Assembly (NCBI RefSeq): GCF_900177675.1
Contig: NZ_FXWM01000001.1
Location: 4,287,001-4,351,000, forward strand
Reading direction: 5' to 3'
From: Bacillus sp. OV166
GTDB lineage: Bacteria > Bacillota > Bacilli > Bacillales > Cytobacillaceae
DNA length: 64,000 nt
Both the position numbers and the translations under genes were made by a program. Of this stretch, positions 25,854-35,429 are shown piece by piece. The notes below the pieces were generated by a model. That model did not search any database. It saw nothing but the letters and a program-made list of their open reading frames with translations, and was not told the DNA's origin. Each line of letters opens with the position of its first letter. Position 1 is the stretch's first letter.

Positions 25854-26720
25854 ATGTTGAAATTTTCGACCGCATTGCTAGCGCTATTTTTCTCTTGTAT
25901 AGGTGTAGCACATGCTCAAACAACCACAGAAGTATCCTACCCATGCAGTGTTGTTCTTCATTCGGTTAAAAGTATTTCCAGCGCTCAAGGAACTGCTTTA
26001 ATCACAAAAGTTAAAAAGCCTTATACCTCTTCACCATCAAGCCCAATTAGAGAACGTCAAAGTGTGGGGATTTATGCAGATTGGCTTCCTTCGCCTTCGT
26101 CATTTGGACATTATGATCAATACGAAGGATTCTCCCAAATACCCGGTGAAATCAGTTGGCGATTTAAGATGTATCCTGTTAAAGAGCATAATCTAAGCTG
26201 GTTTGGTGGAAACCCATGGGTCGGTAAGTTTGATGAGATATCTGCAAAAATTCCTAAAAATGCAATTGTCGAGGTTCGACCCTCCAACTCAAAAACAGAG
26301 AAATTGGGTCCTGCTATATTGCAGAATACTTTACAAGGGTGTAAGCCATGCACTGCACCAACATCATCTGTTCCGGCAGCCAAGCAAACTCAAGATTCAG
26401 AAAAACTTCGGTTACAGGATATGCTCATGAACATGCTCACTCCTTATATCAGAGAAGATCTGCAAAAATATTATTATCCGAAGATCTTTAAGGATTTTGG
26501 ACCTCAAGTAAGTCCATGGAATATTGAAGTGATTGAAACAAGAAGAGTAAATGGCTTTCGTGGCTTATTATTGGAAATTACATTTGAAATTGAGCCTTAC
26601 GATGGTGAACACCACGTTCGGGTTGGCAAGGACCGAATGACCTATCTAGTTACTTTTGGACCCACAGTTAAATTGATAAATCACACGCACTTAAAGATCT
26701 ATAAATACCCTCCCGAATAA
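25854..26720 (+). CDS. Secreted DUF3888-domain protein
   Basis: A 288-residue protein with a signal peptide ending near AHAQT. Residues ~180-285 match DUF3888: LQDMLMNMLTPYIREDLQKY, then EVIETRR, EITFEIEPYDGEHHV and VGKDRMTYLV. The N-terminal ~150 residues have YPCSVVLHSV and a proline/serine-rich stretch, not recognised. It lies 16 bases after the previous gene on the same strand, so they form an operon. DUF3888 proteins are Bacillus-specific exported proteins with no known role. Confidence 0.82.
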   Translation: MLKFSTALLALFFSCIGVAHAQTTTEVSYPCSVVLHSVKSISSAQGTALITKVKKPYTSSPSSPIRERQSVGIYADWLPSPSSFGHYDQYEGFSQIPGEISWRFKMYPVKEHNLSWFGGNPWVGKFDEISAKIPKNAIVEVRPSNSKTEKLGPAILQNTLQGCKPCTAPTSSVPAAKQTQDSEKLRLQDMLMNMLTPYIREDLQKYYYPKIFKDFGPQVSPWNIEVIETRRVNGFRGLLLEITFEIEPYDGEHHVRVGKDRMTYLVTFGPTVKLINHTHLKIYKYPPE

Positions 26721-26912
26721 CAAAAAATTAGGCTGAAAATGTTTCCATATAAATAGTTCGTTTTCTTAATTCAAATAATAATACTGATGCATTTATGAAA
26801 GAAGTTAGTGAACCCGTTACATAAAGGAATGGGGTTTATTTCTTCATTTGATAAATCCATGTAAAAAAAATGTGTGGTAAAAATAGGAATAAAACCTTTT
26901 ACGGAGGATTCT

Positions 26913-27509
26913 ATGATTTGGTTTTTACTGCTAGTCGTTCTGTTTGCTTTTTTGATGGGAGTTTTCCAGGTTCCCATCTGGCTCATGTATGGCATATTGA
27001 TTGTCGTGTTTATTTATTTCTTGTTTCGAAACCCGCTTTTATTTGGAAAAGATGCCGAAAGGATGATGGCGTACTTAAAAAAATCCAAAGCTCCACATTT
27101 GCAATTTCTTTATCAATTTCTTCAAGGGGATCTATCGGCATCAGAACAAGCGATGGAGAAAATCCGTTCCAAAAAGGCGAAACGAAACTCCGAATCAATG
27201 CTCTTAATCGAGCGAAAACAATACGGAAAAGCAAAAGAGCTTCTTTCTCTAATGGGCGAACATAAGACAAAGTGGTACGCTTTGGCGGATATCGCGATTA
27301 ATGAAGACGACGTAGAAGCTTTCAAACAAAATAAAGCAAAGATAAAAGATACCTTCTTTTTAAACATATTGGATGTCGATCAAGCCGTTTATGATGGGAA
27401 AAAGGAAGAGGCGCTTACACTTCTCGATAACATGATTCCTAAGCTTAGAGGTTATAAATTACTGACAGCCGTCCAGCATCGAAAGCAAATAATTGAAGGA
27501 AGAGTCTGA
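26913..27509 (+). CDS. Membrane-anchored protein with helical (TPR-like) cytosolic part
   Basis: A 198-residue protein. Two N-terminal membrane helices (MIWFLLLVVLFAFLMGVF and the PIWLMYGILIVVFIY stretch) are followed by an amphipathic helical region with TPR-like spacing (ERKQYGKAKELLSLMGEHK, YDGKKEEALTLLDNM). The ATG at 26913 is preceded by GGAGG with 6-base spacing. This type of protein is common in Bacillaceae but uncharacterised. A terminator follows. Confidence 0.78.
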   Translation: MIWFLLLVVLFAFLMGVFQVPIWLMYGILIVVFIYFLFRNPLLFGKDAERMMAYLKKSKAPHLQFLYQFLQGDLSASEQAMEKIRSKKAKRNSESMLLIERKQYGKAKELLSLMGEHKTKWYALADIAINEDDVEAFKQNKAKIKDTFFLNILDVDQAVYDGKKEEALTLLDNMIPKLRGYKLLTAVQHRKQIIEGRV

Positions 27510-27521
27510 CCGAATGAAATT

Positions 27522-27547
27522 GCCCCTCTCAAAAGAGAAGGGCTTTT
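27522..27547. terminator. Terminator between converging genes
   Basis: GCCCCTCTC-aaaa-GAGAAGGGC followed by TTTT; one C-A mismatch in a 9-bp stem. It serves the plus-strand gene ending at 27509. Confidence 0.8.
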
Positions 27548-27550
27548 ACA

Positions 27551-28426
27551 TTATTTTAATTGTTGTGCATCTTCATATTTTTCCTCGTGCATATGGTCGA
27601 CATAATCATCTGAAATCTCACCTAAGTGCAACATGTCTTCCCCTTCTTCAAGACCTTCCAGGGATTCAAAATATTCTTTAGGAATGTTAAAATCGATTAG
27701 AAGCTCCCCTGAATTGCTATACACACTAGCTGATAAATTGCCTGGAGGTTCTTGCATTTTCAATAAATCCTTTAACGTAACAGCCTGTCCATCAGCTTTC
27801 AAATTCACCTTTACTTCATAAAGCGAAATGATTTCCTCCAATATTTGAACCATTTCATCTAGGTCTTGATCGCTTAATTGGGAAGGGTCCTCTACATTCG
27901 CTAATTTTTCCCAGAGCGTATCGTTTGTTGCGATTTGGTCGAGCTGGTCTTTATTTTTTTCTTCCACTTCAGCTAAATAATTGAAAAATCTCTCCGATTC
28001 TTCTTCTGTTATGCCGAATTCTGCTAATCCCTTTTCGGCTTCCGCCATGAAATCATCATAATTGACATAGAATTCGACTGCTGCATCCAAATCCTCGCTA
28101 AATTTATATTCATTTTTGGAGTCACCAAAATGGTCCATGAGATCATTAAATTCCTTCTCTGTCAGACCATATTTCGTTAACATCTCCTGAAAATTTGTCG
28201 AGTTAATAGGGGTTCCCAAAATTTCCTTAAGCTCTTCCACTGTACTGAAATCATCCAAAGGAATTTCATAGTAATCAAGGTAGTCCAGTAAGTCCTGTTT
28301 TGTCCATCCAATTCCAGCCAAATATTGGTTTAATTCATTTTCCGGTGGAGCTGCTTGCGCTGCTGGAACATTGAACAGGAATGGAAATGAAAGCAAACAA
28401 ACCAGCATAGCCTTAATGTAGACCAT
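27551..28426 (-). CDS. Processed acidic surface protein family, lacking a sorting signal
   Basis: A 291-residue, highly acidic exported protein. The signal peptide ends at AAQAAPP. The mature part has the family pattern of short helical repeats: WTKQDLLDYLDYYEIPLDDF, VEELKEILGTPINSTNF, YGLTEKEFNDLMDHFGD. Family members usually end in an LPxTA sortase motif plus a membrane tail, and this one ends hydrophilic (HEEKYEDAQQLK) with no such tail. So it is either secreted free or truncated. It converges with the previous gene. Confidence 0.82.
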   Translation of the reverse strand: MVYIKAMLVCLLSFPFLFNVPAAQAAPPENELNQYLAGIGWTKQDLLDYLDYYEIPLDDFSTVEELKEILGTPINSTNFQEMLTKYGLTEKEFNDLMDHFGDSKNEYKFSEDLDAAVEFYVNYDDFMAEAEKGLAEFGITEEESERFFNYLAEVEEKNKDQLDQIATNDTLWEKLANVEDPSQLSDQDLDEMVQILEEIISLYEVKVNLKADGQAVTLKDLLKMQEPPGNLSASVYSNSGELLIDFNIPKEYFESLEGLEEGEDMLHLGEISDDYVDHMHEEKYEDAQQLK

Positions 28427-28697
28427 TGGAAACCTCCTTTAATTTTGGTGCCTTAATATTTTTCCCACATGGACTTTTATTAGGAAATGCAAATAATTCC
28501 TCATCCTATGGAGATTTATCTATAGTTGTATATTTCACATATATTTACCATAGCTGAAATTACTTATAAAACTGATCTTTTTGCCTTGGTAGCAATGATG
28601 GAGTCATTTGTTACAAAAGAATGGCAATCATCAAGATTTTGAATTGAGGAAAAATAATAAAAGGCATTTGAGGCACTACAATGGTGGTGAGATATTA

Positions 28698-29512
28698 ATG
28701 AAAAAGTTAGTAATAATAATCCTGGTCTTTTCAGGACTTTTCCTCCCGATTCAACTAGTACAGGCAAATGTCCACATGAAATGGGATGATGTTGCTTCTA
28801 TGCAAATATACCGCACTTCTGGCGGAACGCGTATTTTCAATGAAAATGATGGTATTGAATCATTTGTTATCAAAAAGGTGATTGAATGGATTAACACAGC
28901 AAGCACTGTAAAAGAAACATCGGATTTAGTTAAAAAACTCCGATTGCCGTCTTAAAAATAAAAATGAAGAACGTTGATGTTGCTATAGTAGAACCTGCTT
29001 ATGACTGCTATGTTCAAAATCAAAAAAAATTTTGTACGCTGGCAGATGGTGTTGTCATCCTCACCCAAAATGATCAAAAGATTCGATTGAAATCAGTTGA
29101 GCTTTTTGATTGGCTTCTGACAGGGTGGAAACATGAAAGTACCGCGCCACCTCAGGATACGAAAGAAATGATGGTCAATGATATCTTAATGCTTTTACTA
29201 GGACCAGAAATAGATAAAGCGGTAAGCAATTACTATTCCAAATATTTCACTGAAACCTCAATGGTGTATCCTTACGAAGTTGAAATCGAAAAGGTAGAAA
29301 GAATTGGTGGATTCCGTACTTTTCATTTTTTAATCACATTAGAAGTTACACCAGTGTTTGGAGCTCATAACCCAATAGGAAAAGACAGATTGACTTTTGA
29401 AATTGCTCCAACTATAATTCCTAGTCAAATCAAGTTAAAGAATTTTGAGCATCTCGAATCATATGAGCTCCCTCCACATTTTCAAGACTTAATTCAACCA
29501 AAAAGACAATAA
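28698..29512 (+). pseudogene. Secreted two-domain DUF3888 protein, frameshifted
   Basis: From ATG 28698 (MKKLVIIILVFSGLFLP, signal peptide ending near VQANV) the frame matches the N-terminal domain of the gene at 25079. At the AAAAAA run near 28931-28936 the frame is lost: KKLRLPS-stop instead of KTPIAVLKIKM, which continues one frame over. The second part has the shared ADGVVILT and VELFDWLLTGWKHE, then a C-terminal DUF3888 domain (MVNDILMLLLGPEIDKAVSN, IGKDRLTFEI). The full gene would make ~270 residues and shows how the domains of the 25079 and 25854 genes combine. Confidence 0.78.
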
Positions 29513-29537
29513 AAAACTCGCTACTTGGCGAGTTTTT
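29512..29537. terminator. Bidirectional terminator
   Basis: A 10-bp stem AAAAACTCGC-tacttg-GCGAGTTTTT between converging genes at 29512 and 29536; T-runs on both strands. Confidence 0.85.
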
Positions 29538-30249
29538 ATGGTTCAGGCACAGCCTGTTTAAATGTAATTGACTGAGCGATATACCTTTTTCCACCCCATC
29601 TATATTTAATTTTCAAATGACCAAGAAGCCCACCTACAACGGCATCATTTCGATCTACATATGCACCTACAATTCCAATTAATGTTCCTTTTTCAATGGT
29701 ATATTCCATTGTCTCAACGCTAAAGTGCGGAGTGCGCGGGTTAACGAAATGATACTTGGATAAATTGATTTTATGTTCCTTCTTACCTGCAAGAATCGTT
29801 ACCACATTCCCTTTTTGATCTATTTTGGCAAGGCGATTTAGTGTTTCACTAACCGGTTCGACCGGCACTTCTTTAAATAGTAAATCGTTCATTTGGTTTA
29901 GAATATGAATATCTTTATTTGGCTTTCCAAGTCCTGCTCTATCATTGTTCAACACGACCACAACATCTTTTTGCTTGTCACTGCTTATATCTACAAAATA
30001 TAAAGCTGAATCATATTTACCGTGATACCAATCGGGAAAATGATAAAGAACATCTTGACCTTGTTCGCCGACTTGAACCGAGAAATTTTCATAGTCCATC
30101 CAGCTTTTTTTATCTGCTAATAAGTAAATTCTCATATCCGCTCTATCGATTGGCACACTGTTTAGAACCACGCGGTCAATTGCATATGTTCTCCCATGCG
30201 GGATAAACAACAAAAGTAATAAGCAGCTGGTTGAAATTTTCTTTACCAC
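29536..30249 (-). CDS. Secreted protein of unknown function
   Basis: A 237-residue protein with a signal peptide (STSCLLLLLFIPHG, cleavage near TYAID). The mature part contains DISSDKQKDVVVVLNND, an FG-GAP/Ca-binding-like strand seen in secreted Bacillus proteins that report on a substrate amount, and an IVGAYVDRNDAVVGGLLGHL segment. No catalytic motif seen. It stands alone between two terminators or gaps. Family not recognised with certainty. Confidence 0.7.
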   Translation of the reverse strand: MVKKISTSCLLLLLFIPHGRTYAIDRVVLNSVPIDRADMRIYLLADKKSWMDYENFSVQVGEQGQDVLYHFPDWYHGKYDSALYFVDISSDKQKDVVVVLNNDRAGLGKPNKDIHILNQMNDLLFKEVPVEPVSETLNRLAKIDQKGNVVTILAGKKEHKINLSKYHFVNPRTPHFSVETMEYTIEKGTLIGIVGAYVDRNDAVVGGLLGHLKIKYRWGGKRYIAQSITFKQAVPEP

Positions 30250-30309
30250 GCTTTCGCTCCTTTTGTGTATTAAGCTACCCCTATCCCGTTATCTTTTTAG
30301 TGCAGCCAC

Positions 30310-31089
30310 TTATTTTTTGGGCGGTTTAACATTATATATAAACTGCTCTGCTTTACCATCCACAATTTCATCGCTGATTAACCTAATAATATTGCCATCT
30401 TGATCGTGTTCTACACTTAATCTTTCCTCTTCATACAGTTCTAATTGCGGCGAAATATTAAAAAAGAAATCCACTTTGGAAAGCCTATTGTTGTCGTATG
30501 TGTATTCCTCATAATGAAGATCAGCAAATTTCTCCATCCCACACATGCTTCTTTCATACTTCATTAATTTTCCGTTATCGTAAATGCACTTGGACACCAC
30601 TCCCAATTCGCCTAAGTTATCAAATTCCAAACCATAAACCACATCTCCGTTATATATCAAATACTCTTCGTTAAAACGACTGTCTGGAGTTGTAAACTCA
30701 TTTACACCCTTTACTCGTAGCAGTCTACCGTCCATATCAAAGCCATATTCGTACGAGTAATTCCCAAATTCAGGTTTCTTCTTTTTGAACAGTCTGCCCC
30801 TTTTCATCCCACCAATGATTAAATCTAAAACTGGACTTGGACAGTAGTATCCACGATGGATCGTTTCTCCGCCTTTAGAATACTCCAACCTTACAATTTT
30901 CTCTTTCGCAGCAGTGCGTAATTCTGACAGTTTGTCATCATACTTCTGTTTGATGCTGACCAACTCGGAGATAATCTTTACAAAAGCATCTAACTTCGAT
31001 GGATCGATTTGGACCGAGGACTTTATTTTCTTTTTTGCATCCTCTAACCATTCATCAAACTCCGTCATCATTTTTTCATACTCATCCAA
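30310..31089 (-). CDS. Hypothetical cytoplasmic protein, coiled-coil start and YD-like repeats
   Basis: A 259-residue soluble protein. Residues 1-75 form a charged coiled coil; residues ~105-255 show repeated Y/D-rich strands (YEYGFDMDGRLLRVKG, YEEYTYDNNRLSKVDF, VEHDQDGNIIRL). These recall RHS/YD-repeat or immunity-type beta proteins. The start is TTG at 31089, with GGGGAGG 11 bases upstream. No export signal. An immunity-like or scaffold role is possible but unproven. Confidence 0.68.
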   Translation of the reverse strand: MDEYEKMMTEFDEWLEDAKKKIKSSVQIDPSKLDAFVKIISELVSIKQKYDDKLSELRTAAKEKIVRLEYSKGGETIHRGYYCPSPVLDLIIGGMKRGRLFKKKKPEFGNYSYEYGFDMDGRLLRVKGVNEFTTPDSRFNEEYLIYNGDVVYGLEFDNLGELGVVSKCIYDNGKLMKYERSMCGMEKFADLHYEEYTYDNNRLSKVDFFFNISPQLELYEEERLSVEHDQDGNIIRLISDEIVDGKAEQFIYNVKPPKK

Positions 31090-31225
31090 GTTACCACTCG
31101 CCTCCCCATAAAATGGATTAAAAGCTTAATTGCATTTTTTATTGGATTTTTTTCCTCTGCCTGTACTTTATCAGGAGTTATAACTTAGATTTATCCGGAG
31201 ATCAACAGTTGGAGTTACTTTCCAC

Positions 31226-31633
31226 TCATTTATGACGTCCTTCGAAAATCTTCCTTCCTAATTCCGCGTCAAAAACAGCATGCCACCTTTTCCCCTCTGG
31301 AGAAATCGTCATAAAAACATAAACTTGTCTATTTGGGTGATAACCATCACCACCGACCCTGGATTTCCCATATTGATCCGCACGAGAAAGAACACTATTA
31401 ATGTCCTTAAAATAAGTTTTTTCTCGGATATTCAGCTTTGCATTTTCAAATTCAGTATATTGCTTTCTATCAAGCGACTTATAAAACGAATCAGCGTTTT
31501 TAAAACTTTTGGCAGAGTTATCTGGGTATTTACTCCAAGGTTTATCATTTTGTTCTGCATGTACTAATTGAATATTGAAAGCAAAAATTGTGGTTATTAT
31601 TGCTAACACAGCGACTGAAACTATTCTCTTCAT
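31226..31633 (-). CDS. Secreted small protein, paralogue of the C-terminal part of the 31790 gene
   Basis: A 135-residue protein with a signal peptide (VAVLAIITTIFAFNI, cleavage after VHAE). The mature part has FKNADSFYKSLDRKQYTEFE, AKLNIREKT, SRADQYGKS and HPNRQVYVFM. All recur in the last ~110 residues of the divergently read protein at 31790-32875. The family is not one I know. The paired, divergent layout suggests an inverted duplication. Confidence 0.75.
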   Translation of the reverse strand: MKRIVSVAVLAIITTIFAFNIQLVHAEQNDKPWSKYPDNSAKSFKNADSFYKSLDRKQYTEFENAKLNIREKTYFKDINSVLSRADQYGKSRVGGDGYHPNRQVYVFMTISPEGKRWHAVFDAELGRKIFEGRHK

Positions 31634-31789
31634 TCTAAAACCTTCTTTTACAGTTATTTTTCCAAATAGAGCAGAATATTATTTACCCGTGATGCGATAG
31701 GAGGAATGCAGTTCAATTACTTATCATTATGAAAATACAAACATACATGTCAGGCATATTGGGAACAATAAATAATAGGGTGATAAATA

Positions 31790-32875
31790 ATGAAAACAAA
31801 GAAATCTATTTTAGTATTCCTTATTGTGTTGGCTCTTGGAGCGCTATCCCCGACGTACACAAAAGCAATGAGTGAAGAAATGCGGTGGTTCCACCAACTT
31901 TCCAGAGCATTGTATGAAAGGGACGCTAAGAAATTAAACGCATTGGTAGAGCCAGGCGTCAAAATTCCTGAAATCAGGGAAAATTCGCCAATCGGAGGTC
32001 TTAGTACGCTTCCTTCTACTCATAAAAACACGGTCATCTTGATTGGAAATTTTAAAGATTGCATGGGTGATAATCCGAGTGATTGCGGTGATCGGATCGC
32101 CTTTATATGGGAAGTATCAGTAAAAAATAACAAAATATCAAAAATCAAGGTCATTTCAGATGTGGCTAATCCGCATATGAATGAGCTAATCGTTACAAAA
32201 GAATACAAAGAAAAATTCAACAAAGAAATATTGGTTCCAATGCATTTTCCCTTTAAAATGACACATGTGAATGGAAAAGTAACAGACAAAAAGATTTTCT
32301 TGCAATATCAGAATAAGGAAATTGCAGGCGTTCTGGAAATTCAAGCAGAACCAACCGCAGGAGAGATCATTTTGCCGAAGAGTAACATGTATAAACCAGT
32401 TTCGCTCAAAAAGGGCTATAGGGGTTTTATCGGTGAAACACAGAAAGGCTGCGAATTAATTTTTCTTTCTGATAACATGCAATATAGTGTGAAATTATTG
32501 GGCGATCATAAAAAATACAATCCTTCGAAAAAAGAACTGATAAAAGTCGTAAATTGGATGCTTTACCCCAAGGAACCACGGGGCATGTATTACGAGGAAA
32601 ATTCAGATAAGAAATTTAAAGATGCGGATTCCTATTACCGGTCACTTGATAAAAAAGAATACGTTGAATTTAAAAATGCAAAACTGAACATTAGGGAAAA
32701 AACCAACTTTGAAAATGTGAATACTATTTTAGCCCGCGCAGCTCAGTATGGATTAGTCACGATCCATGATGCTGATGTACACCCAAAGCGGCAAGTATAT
32801 GTATATATATCCGTTTCGCAGGAAGGGGAGAAAAGGATAGCTATATTTGACGCAGAAACAGGATATCAGATCTAG
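31790..32875 (+). CDS. Secreted two-part protein of unknown function
   Basis: A 361-residue protein with a signal peptide (SILVFLIVLALGALSPTY). Residues ~35-250 form one domain (MRWFHQLSRALYERDAKKLN, DCMGDNPSDCGDRIAFIWEV). Residues ~255-360 form a second that is paralogous to the whole mature protein at 31226 (KDADSYYRSLDKKEYVEFKN, AKLNIREKT, HPKRQVYVYI). AGGGTGATAAATA precedes the ATG. DUF not recognised. Confidence 0.75.
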   Translation: MKTKKSILVFLIVLALGALSPTYTKAMSEEMRWFHQLSRALYERDAKKLNALVEPGVKIPEIRENSPIGGLSTLPSTHKNTVILIGNFKDCMGDNPSDCGDRIAFIWEVSVKNNKISKIKVISDVANPHMNELIVTKEYKEKFNKEILVPMHFPFKMTHVNGKVTDKKIFLQYQNKEIAGVLEIQAEPTAGEIILPKSNMYKPVSLKKGYRGFIGETQKGCELIFLSDNMQYSVKLLGDHKKYNPSKKELIKVVNWMLYPKEPRGMYYEENSDKKFKDADSYYRSLDKKEYVEFKNAKLNIREKTNFENVNTILARAAQYGLVTIHDADVHPKRQVYVYISVSQEGEKRIAIFDAETGYQI

Positions 32876-32972
32876 AAATTGAGAAGAATGAAAGTCACCC
32901 TATGCAAACACTAAAGCATCCAGTTGTAATTATGTCTTTTCTTCGTGTAAATAAAAACTATTTTAATTTAAA

Positions 32973-33002
32973 CAAAAAAAGACTATGCACTAAGCACAGT
33001 CT
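32973..33002 (-). terminator. Terminator of the TerD-related gene
   Basis: Stem AGACTaTGC / GCAcAGTCT with 5-base loop (one mismatch); on the minus strand followed by TTTTTTT. It overlaps the start of the gap beyond the stop codon at 33006. Confidence 0.75.
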
Positions 33003-33005
33003 AAA

Positions 33006-35144
33006 TTAAACCAGAAACTCAGCCATGATTTTCTCAATTTCAAAAGGAGTTATTCCTTCTTTCACGGAGAAAATCGTATCTGCTTCTTTTTTTAATTCAA
33101 CATGTTTACCTCGAGCGTGTGCATGGAGCATAAACAAATCGTAAAGAGTTGGCTTCTTTAGTGAAGTCATACTTTTGCCGGTTGCAGCAATCCCAATCAA
33201 ATTTCCTTCAATATTAATCTCGTAATTCGGATTTCTCCGCAAAGCAATATCCGCCCAGATCGCTTTGCGTTCAGCGAGGTCAAAAATAACAGGAATGCAA
33301 ATTTGGGTATCTGCAGTAATGTCAAACTTGTCAACCACGGTCTTCGGCTCAAAAATCTCTCCCGAACGTGGTTCTTTTCGGATCATCCAGCCTGCAAAAC
33401 ATTCTGGCAGTTCGCCATAGCTTTGACCAGTAAAGCAGTTAACATTGACAATCACATATCGTCCACCGTTTTTCACTATGCTCGGTATATCCATATCGAT
33501 AAATTCAGCAGCACCTTTTGGAGCGTCAGTAATATCACCGGAATGAAACATCCGGAACCCATTAGAACGAAGATTGGTATACGAAACCTGGTCCATAAAC
33601 TTCCATTTCTCGTCAAATATCGTAACAGAAAGGTCAAGGTCTACTCTAGTTTCCCAAGGATCGTCTCCGTCCATGTTCCTCCACCAGACATACGCACGTA
33701 TCGTATCACCGTCCGGAATGTTTATTTGGCTTCCGCGGGAAATGGTGCGAATTGACCTTGAAGCGCTCCTTTGGGAAAATGGAACAAGATAATCCTGTAG
33801 CTCTTTATCCACAAATACTTTCCCAAACGGAGGAAGTTCGCTGAAGCGTGTCACAAGCTCTTCTTCGATAATGCTAACGACTGAGCAGCAAATTTCTTCT
33901 TCAATGTGTATCAGCTCATTCGTAATGCTGATAGCTTTCCCAACATTTCCTTTTGGGAAAAATACACGAATATCACTGCCGTTGTTTCGGTTTTTGAAGT
34001 GTGCGTGAACCTGTAATAGAACTCGCGTTGAAACAGAACCTACCACTCCTGAAAAAGATTTAACCACTTGTTGAGGTTCTTCTGAAATGCGGATGATGTG
34101 ATCCAGCCTTCTCGCAAAATCACCCGGTCGCTTCTTCAAAAGAGTAATAGCTGCCAAAGCATCTTTCTGCTCTAATAAATGCTCCAATTTCCCTCCAAAT
34201 GTTTGGAGTGGAACATTTCCGCGGACTGCCTCAAAGGCTTGGTAGACTTTTAAATATTTTGATTTGAATTCTCCTGGATGCAGTCGTTCACTTAAGCGCT
34301 TCCAAGCCTCCTTGTGACGAAGCATGTCTTCTTCAGGATGGTTAACCGAATCCAATAAAGACATGAGCAAACGGCGCTCCTGACGATTAAAGCTCTTGAA
34401 ACGGGTGCTTGATGCTAAACTTACGTCTCCTCCTGAGAGAGCCACAGCTAATCTCAAAACGTCTGTTGCTGTTTCGAAATACCTGGAAATTACATTAACA
34501 TCTGCTTTTTTAAATTGGAGTAATTGAGCAACTATAAATGCGACATTTTCCTTTAATGGAATTGAGTCAGGCAATAAGGAAGCGATATCATCCATATGCT
34601 CGATTGCCCATGCAACATCTTGTTTATCTATTCCGGAAATCGACGTTTTTGCGCTGATTAAATTCTGAATCATTAAAATAAAGTCTTCTTCTTTTGATAA
34701 TTCTAAAATACGAAGATCTGTTCTTTCGATAAGGGGAGAACGCATCACTTTTTCATATTTTGGAAGACCATTGTTCGGGAGATTAACCCCAATGGAATCT
34801 TTTACAGCAACAGAGAAATAGTGAACAATAGCATTTAGATATAATTCAGCCTCTTCCATATCCATCACTTGTGTTGGAAAATTTGGATACATTGGACGAA
34901 AACTTCTATGGGCTCCAGTCATTTCTTGGAGGTCAAGGATAAGAGTATTATAGAAATATAAAAACTCCTTTTCGTTCATCGTGCGAACAGCATTTATCAA
35001 CTTTTCCGAAAACATAAAGCCAAGTTTTTCAATGTTTTTTAAAGCTGTGGCTAACACATCTAAACATAATACCTTTTCAGGTCCTTGATTCACAATCAAT
35101 TTTCCTTTTCTGCGCACAAAAATACTGTTTTTGCTCATCCCCAT
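33006..35144 (-). CDS. Large protein with C-terminal TerD-related (MXAN_6230/SCO0854-like) domain
   Basis: A 712-residue cytoplasmic protein. Residues 1-~430 are helical (NIEKLGFMFSEKLINAV, FLYFYNTLILDL, RQERRLLMSLLDSVNHPEED). The C-terminal ~230 residues contain YVWWRN, VDLDLSVTIFD, YTNLRSNGFRMFHSGD, AAEFIDMDIPSI and IPVIFDLAERKAIWADIALR. These match the TerD-like module of the MXAN_6230/SCO0854 family, whose usual members also carry a RING-like zinc domain, which I do not see here. TerD modules bind Ca and are tied to stress or phage resistance. Role here is unknown. It is a single gene with its own terminator. Confidence 0.72.
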   Translation of the reverse strand: MGMSKNSIFVRRKGKLIVNQGPEKVLCLDVLATALKNIEKLGFMFSEKLINAVRTMNEKEFLYFYNTLILDLQEMTGAHRSFRPMYPNFPTQVMDMEEAELYLNAIVHYFSVAVKDSIGVNLPNNGLPKYEKVMRSPLIERTDLRILELSKEEDFILMIQNLISAKTSISGIDKQDVAWAIEHMDDIASLLPDSIPLKENVAFIVAQLLQFKKADVNVISRYFETATDVLRLAVALSGGDVSLASSTRFKSFNRQERRLLMSLLDSVNHPEEDMLRHKEAWKRLSERLHPGEFKSKYLKVYQAFEAVRGNVPLQTFGGKLEHLLEQKDALAAITLLKKRPGDFARRLDHIIRISEEPQQVVKSFSGVVGSVSTRVLLQVHAHFKNRNNGSDIRVFFPKGNVGKAISITNELIHIEEEICCSVVSIIEEELVTRFSELPPFGKVFVDKELQDYLVPFSQRSASRSIRTISRGSQINIPDGDTIRAYVWWRNMDGDDPWETRVDLDLSVTIFDEKWKFMDQVSYTNLRSNGFRMFHSGDITDAPKGAAEFIDMDIPSIVKNGGRYVIVNVNCFTGQSYGELPECFAGWMIRKEPRSGEIFEPKTVVDKFDITADTQICIPVIFDLAERKAIWADIALRRNPNYEINIEGNLIGIAATGKSMTSLKKPTLYDLFMLHAHARGKHVELKKEADTIFSVKEGITPFEIEKIMAEFLV

Positions 35145-35183
35145 CAGCTTCCAATCTTGAATTCATTATATATAAAAAAATAA

Positions 35184-35222
35184 AAAAATCAGGTAATCGA
35201 GATATCTCACAGCCTGATTTTT
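35184..35222 (-). terminator. Terminator of the DUF4275 gene
   Basis: Arms AAAAATCAGG (35184-35193) and CCTGATTTTT (35213-35222), with an inner GAGATATCTC palindrome; T-rich on the minus strand afterwards. The gap 35145-35429 holds nothing else clear. Confidence 0.7.
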
Positions 35223-35429
35223 TCTAATGATTTTTCTCTTAAATAATTATAATCAGGAAAGCGATACCTCTGCTTTTTATCCAATGAGTTGTAGAAGGAA
35301 GAAGTATCATAGCCTGATATTTAAAGTATAATGGAAAAAAACTAAAAATGAAATGATGTTATAAAAATTTTTTGATTTCTAAAAATCTGGAGCTGATAGT
35401 GTAGACCCCGTAATTCAAAAAGACAATTG

